DNA of 64,000 bases. It comes from Nannochloropsis oceanica (lineage: Eukaryota > Sar > Eustigmatophyceae > Eustigmatales > Monodopsidaceae). Position numbers and translations under genes: made by a program. The notes beneath the pieces were generated by a model. It was not told where the DNA came from. It did no database searches and saw only the letters and a program-made list of their open reading frames with translations. The DNA is taken from assembly GCA_004519485.1 (NCBI GenBank), contig CP038107.1, positions 248,001 through 312,000 of the forward strand, given 5' to 3'. Shown piece after piece: positions 62,631-64,000 of this stretch. Position 1 is the stretch's first letter; every line of letters starts with the position of its first letter.

Positions 62631-63948
62631 TCACGCATTCATCCGCGAGAGGCTCTGGCGAAGAGAATGATTCTTGCGCAATTCTTCGTCAAGCAATACC
62701 TGAGTCAGCTTCAGCTGCTTCTTGAGCACGTCATTTTCAGTCGACAGCCGGAGAGACGAAGTAAGAGGACGAGTGGTGCTAACGGGAGAAGCCGTCGTCC
62801 GCAGGCTGCTACCCGTCGCCGTGGACGTAGAGCTACGAGACGTGGCATTGCTGTGTTGCTTATGCTCATGCTGATGCCCGGTCGTCATACCCCTGCTAGC
62901 ACCACTACCATTACGGACATTTATCAGCTCGGCAGCGAGTTCCATGCATCGCCTGTACTTGCCCTTGAACTCCTCGACCTCAATTTCAAGCGTACGGCGT
63001 TGCATCTCTTCCTCACGCAACAGCGTCTTTGTCACATCCAGCTCTTCTTGTGTCTAAGAGAAGGAAGAGGAAATGAGAGACGAAGGACGGAAATGAGTTC
63101 GCGAGCGGTGTGGAGGAAGAGGGACTGGCTCTTGAGCGACATCAGCCACTGCTCTTAACCGACAAAGAGAAAGTACTTAGCAACATAATATGCATGACTC
63201 TAGTTTGTACTGCTGCTCTTCGTATTTCCCTCCTGAAACCAAAACGCGTACATACCTGGCAACGTCCCGCCAAGGCCTCCCGCAAATCCTTCTGCAAGTT
63301 TTTAATCTGGCTCGTGTGGTGGCTGCGAGCCTTATCAATCTGTCCTTGCAAATCAGCCACTCTCTCTCTCACCTTCTGCTGCCAGGCTTTGCGTTCCTCT
63401 TCCAAGCGGTGCGCCCAAGCGTCCTTTGTCTCCCGCAATTCTTCACCATGCTGCACCTGCGATTCGGTCATCTGTGCTTGCAAGAGCGCGATTTCCTCGG
63501 CCGTTTTCTGTTGCCAGCCTTTGCGCTCCTCAGTCAAGCGCTGCATCCAAGACTCTTTAGTCTCGAGTAGCTCGCTCTCCAGCAGGGTATTGCGTGTACG
63601 CTCTCGTTTCCTCTCTGCCTCCAGCGCTATTTGTCTCTCTCGGGCCTCCTCTCCCTGGGCCAAATGGTCGACCTTGGTCTGATGCAAGCACCTTTCCAGG
63701 TCATAGATACGGCCTTGCAGCATGCTGCTCTTGTCCTGGAACGTGTGTCTCTCCTGATCCAGCCGCTTCTCGAGGATTTGGTAGACGCGCTTTGCCTTAG
63801 CAAGCTCTACCTCCGTTTTGGAAAAGGCGTCGAACTCGCCGGCGCCGCTTGCAGTGCTGCTGTTGGCGGTATTCTTGTCAATGTAGTCAAATTCGTGGGT
63901 GTATATGGTCTCCTCACCGTGCAGGACGCCCGAGCCCGTGGCCGCCAT
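62631..63948 (-). CDS. Orphan coiled-coil protein (371 aa) with a 44-residue tandem repeat
   Basis: I do not recognise the family. Exons on the minus strand are 63256..63948 and 62631..63053, joined in phase 0 (TGCCAG|gtatg ... cttag|ACA). From the ATG at 63948 the protein begins MAATGSGVLHGEETIYTHEF. An almost unbroken coiled coil follows from about residue 45 to 290 (VELAKAKRVYQILEKRLDQE ... MQRRTLEIEVEEFKGKYRRC). After a Ser/Thr-rich linker comes a second short coil (ENDVLKKQLKLTQVLLDEEL) at the C-terminus. Residues 129-172 and 173-216 are a diverged tandem repeat containing ET-K-x-x-W and EERKxWQQK. It is likely a filament or scaffold protein; cytoskeletal or centrosomal use is a guess. 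The gene's promoter starts at the window edge. Confidence 0.75.
63301..63564 (-). repeat. Two 44-residue repeats in the coiled-coil protein
   Basis: Two adjacent 132-base units encode ETKESWMQRLTEERKGWQQK... and ETKDAWAHRLEEERKAWQQK..., similar at the protein level and diverged at the DNA level, so an old duplication. Confidence 0.85.
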
Positions 63949-64000
63949 TGTTCTATGTTTGGAAATTTGGGCTGATTTGGGTCTCTCTGCGCAGTATGCA
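63949..64000. other. Upstream edge of the coiled-coil gene
   Basis: The last 52 bases are the 5' flank of the minus-strand coiled-coil gene; nothing further is seen. Confidence 0.4.

Overview
The window is nuclear DNA of a compact-genome eukaryote. It holds 20 protein-coding genes in 64 kb, 0-4 introns per gene seen, GT-AG splice sites and no operons. The best guess is a photosynthetic stramenopile, most likely a eustigmatophyte alga of the Nannochloropsis/Microchloropsis kind. The reasons are the ornithine acetyltransferase with a signal peptide followed by an S-S|F junction (the heterokont 'ASAFAP'-type plastid entry signal), a CaMKK/GRIK-type kinase, a FYVE-ankyrin protein, and very heavy GGGA/TCCC and CAG/CTG repeats inside and between genes. 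The genus is inference; no organelle, viral, CRISPR, transposon or tRNA sequence was recognised.

Layout, left to right. 1-2459 (+) is the 3' part of coatomer beta'-COP. 3256-4242 (+) is an orphan secreted basic protein. 4996-7062 (+) is the branched-chain 2-oxoacid dehydrogenase E2. 8033-8710 (-) is a small VOC/glyoxalase-fold protein. 8994-18247 (+) is a giant Sen1/senataxin helicase. 18637-26193 (-) is a giant DDT-PHD-AT-hook chromatin protein. 27331-29358 (-) is a membrane RING-H2 protein. 29699-31375 (+) is a GCIP/cyclin-D-binding protein. 31854-32960 (+) is an FSH1/OVCA2 serine hydrolase. 33625-35169 (-) is ribosomal protein L4. 35829-38243 (+) is cullin-4. 38729-39972 (+) is an orphan coiled-coil protein. 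40505-43351 (+) is a CaMKK/GRIK-like kinase. 43772-46392 (-) is LMBRD2. 47115-50135 (-) is CPSF2/CPSF100. 50570-52705 (+) is D-2-hydroxyglutarate dehydrogenase. 52879-54516 (-) is plastid ArgJ. 55277-56065 (+) is an Mpv17/PMP22 protein. 56527-61053 (-) is a PDZ-PH-ankyrin-FYVE protein ending in an R-SNARE motif. 62631-63948 (-) is an orphan coiled-coil protein.

These are mostly housekeeping genes without a shared pathway. Two themes recur: vesicle traffic (beta'-COP and the FYVE/R-SNARE protein) and 3'-end or transcription-coupled RNA biology (Sen1, CPSF2, the DDT-PHD protein). Neighbouring genes often alternate in strand. Five divergent pairs share 283-760 bp between start codons and six convergent pairs are separated by 173-970 bp, so most control regions must be very short.

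The most interesting items are the R-SNARE motif fused to a FYVE/PH/ankyrin/PDZ protein, the strand-polarised GGGA repeats that encode the same cyclic Gly-Arg-Glu-Gly peptide in every sense frame, and several strongly enlarged low-complexity versions of conserved proteins. Exon boundaries were assigned by hand from splice consensus plus family conservation. Starts reported here are real ATG codons; several long open frames begin only at TTG or GTG and were trimmed.
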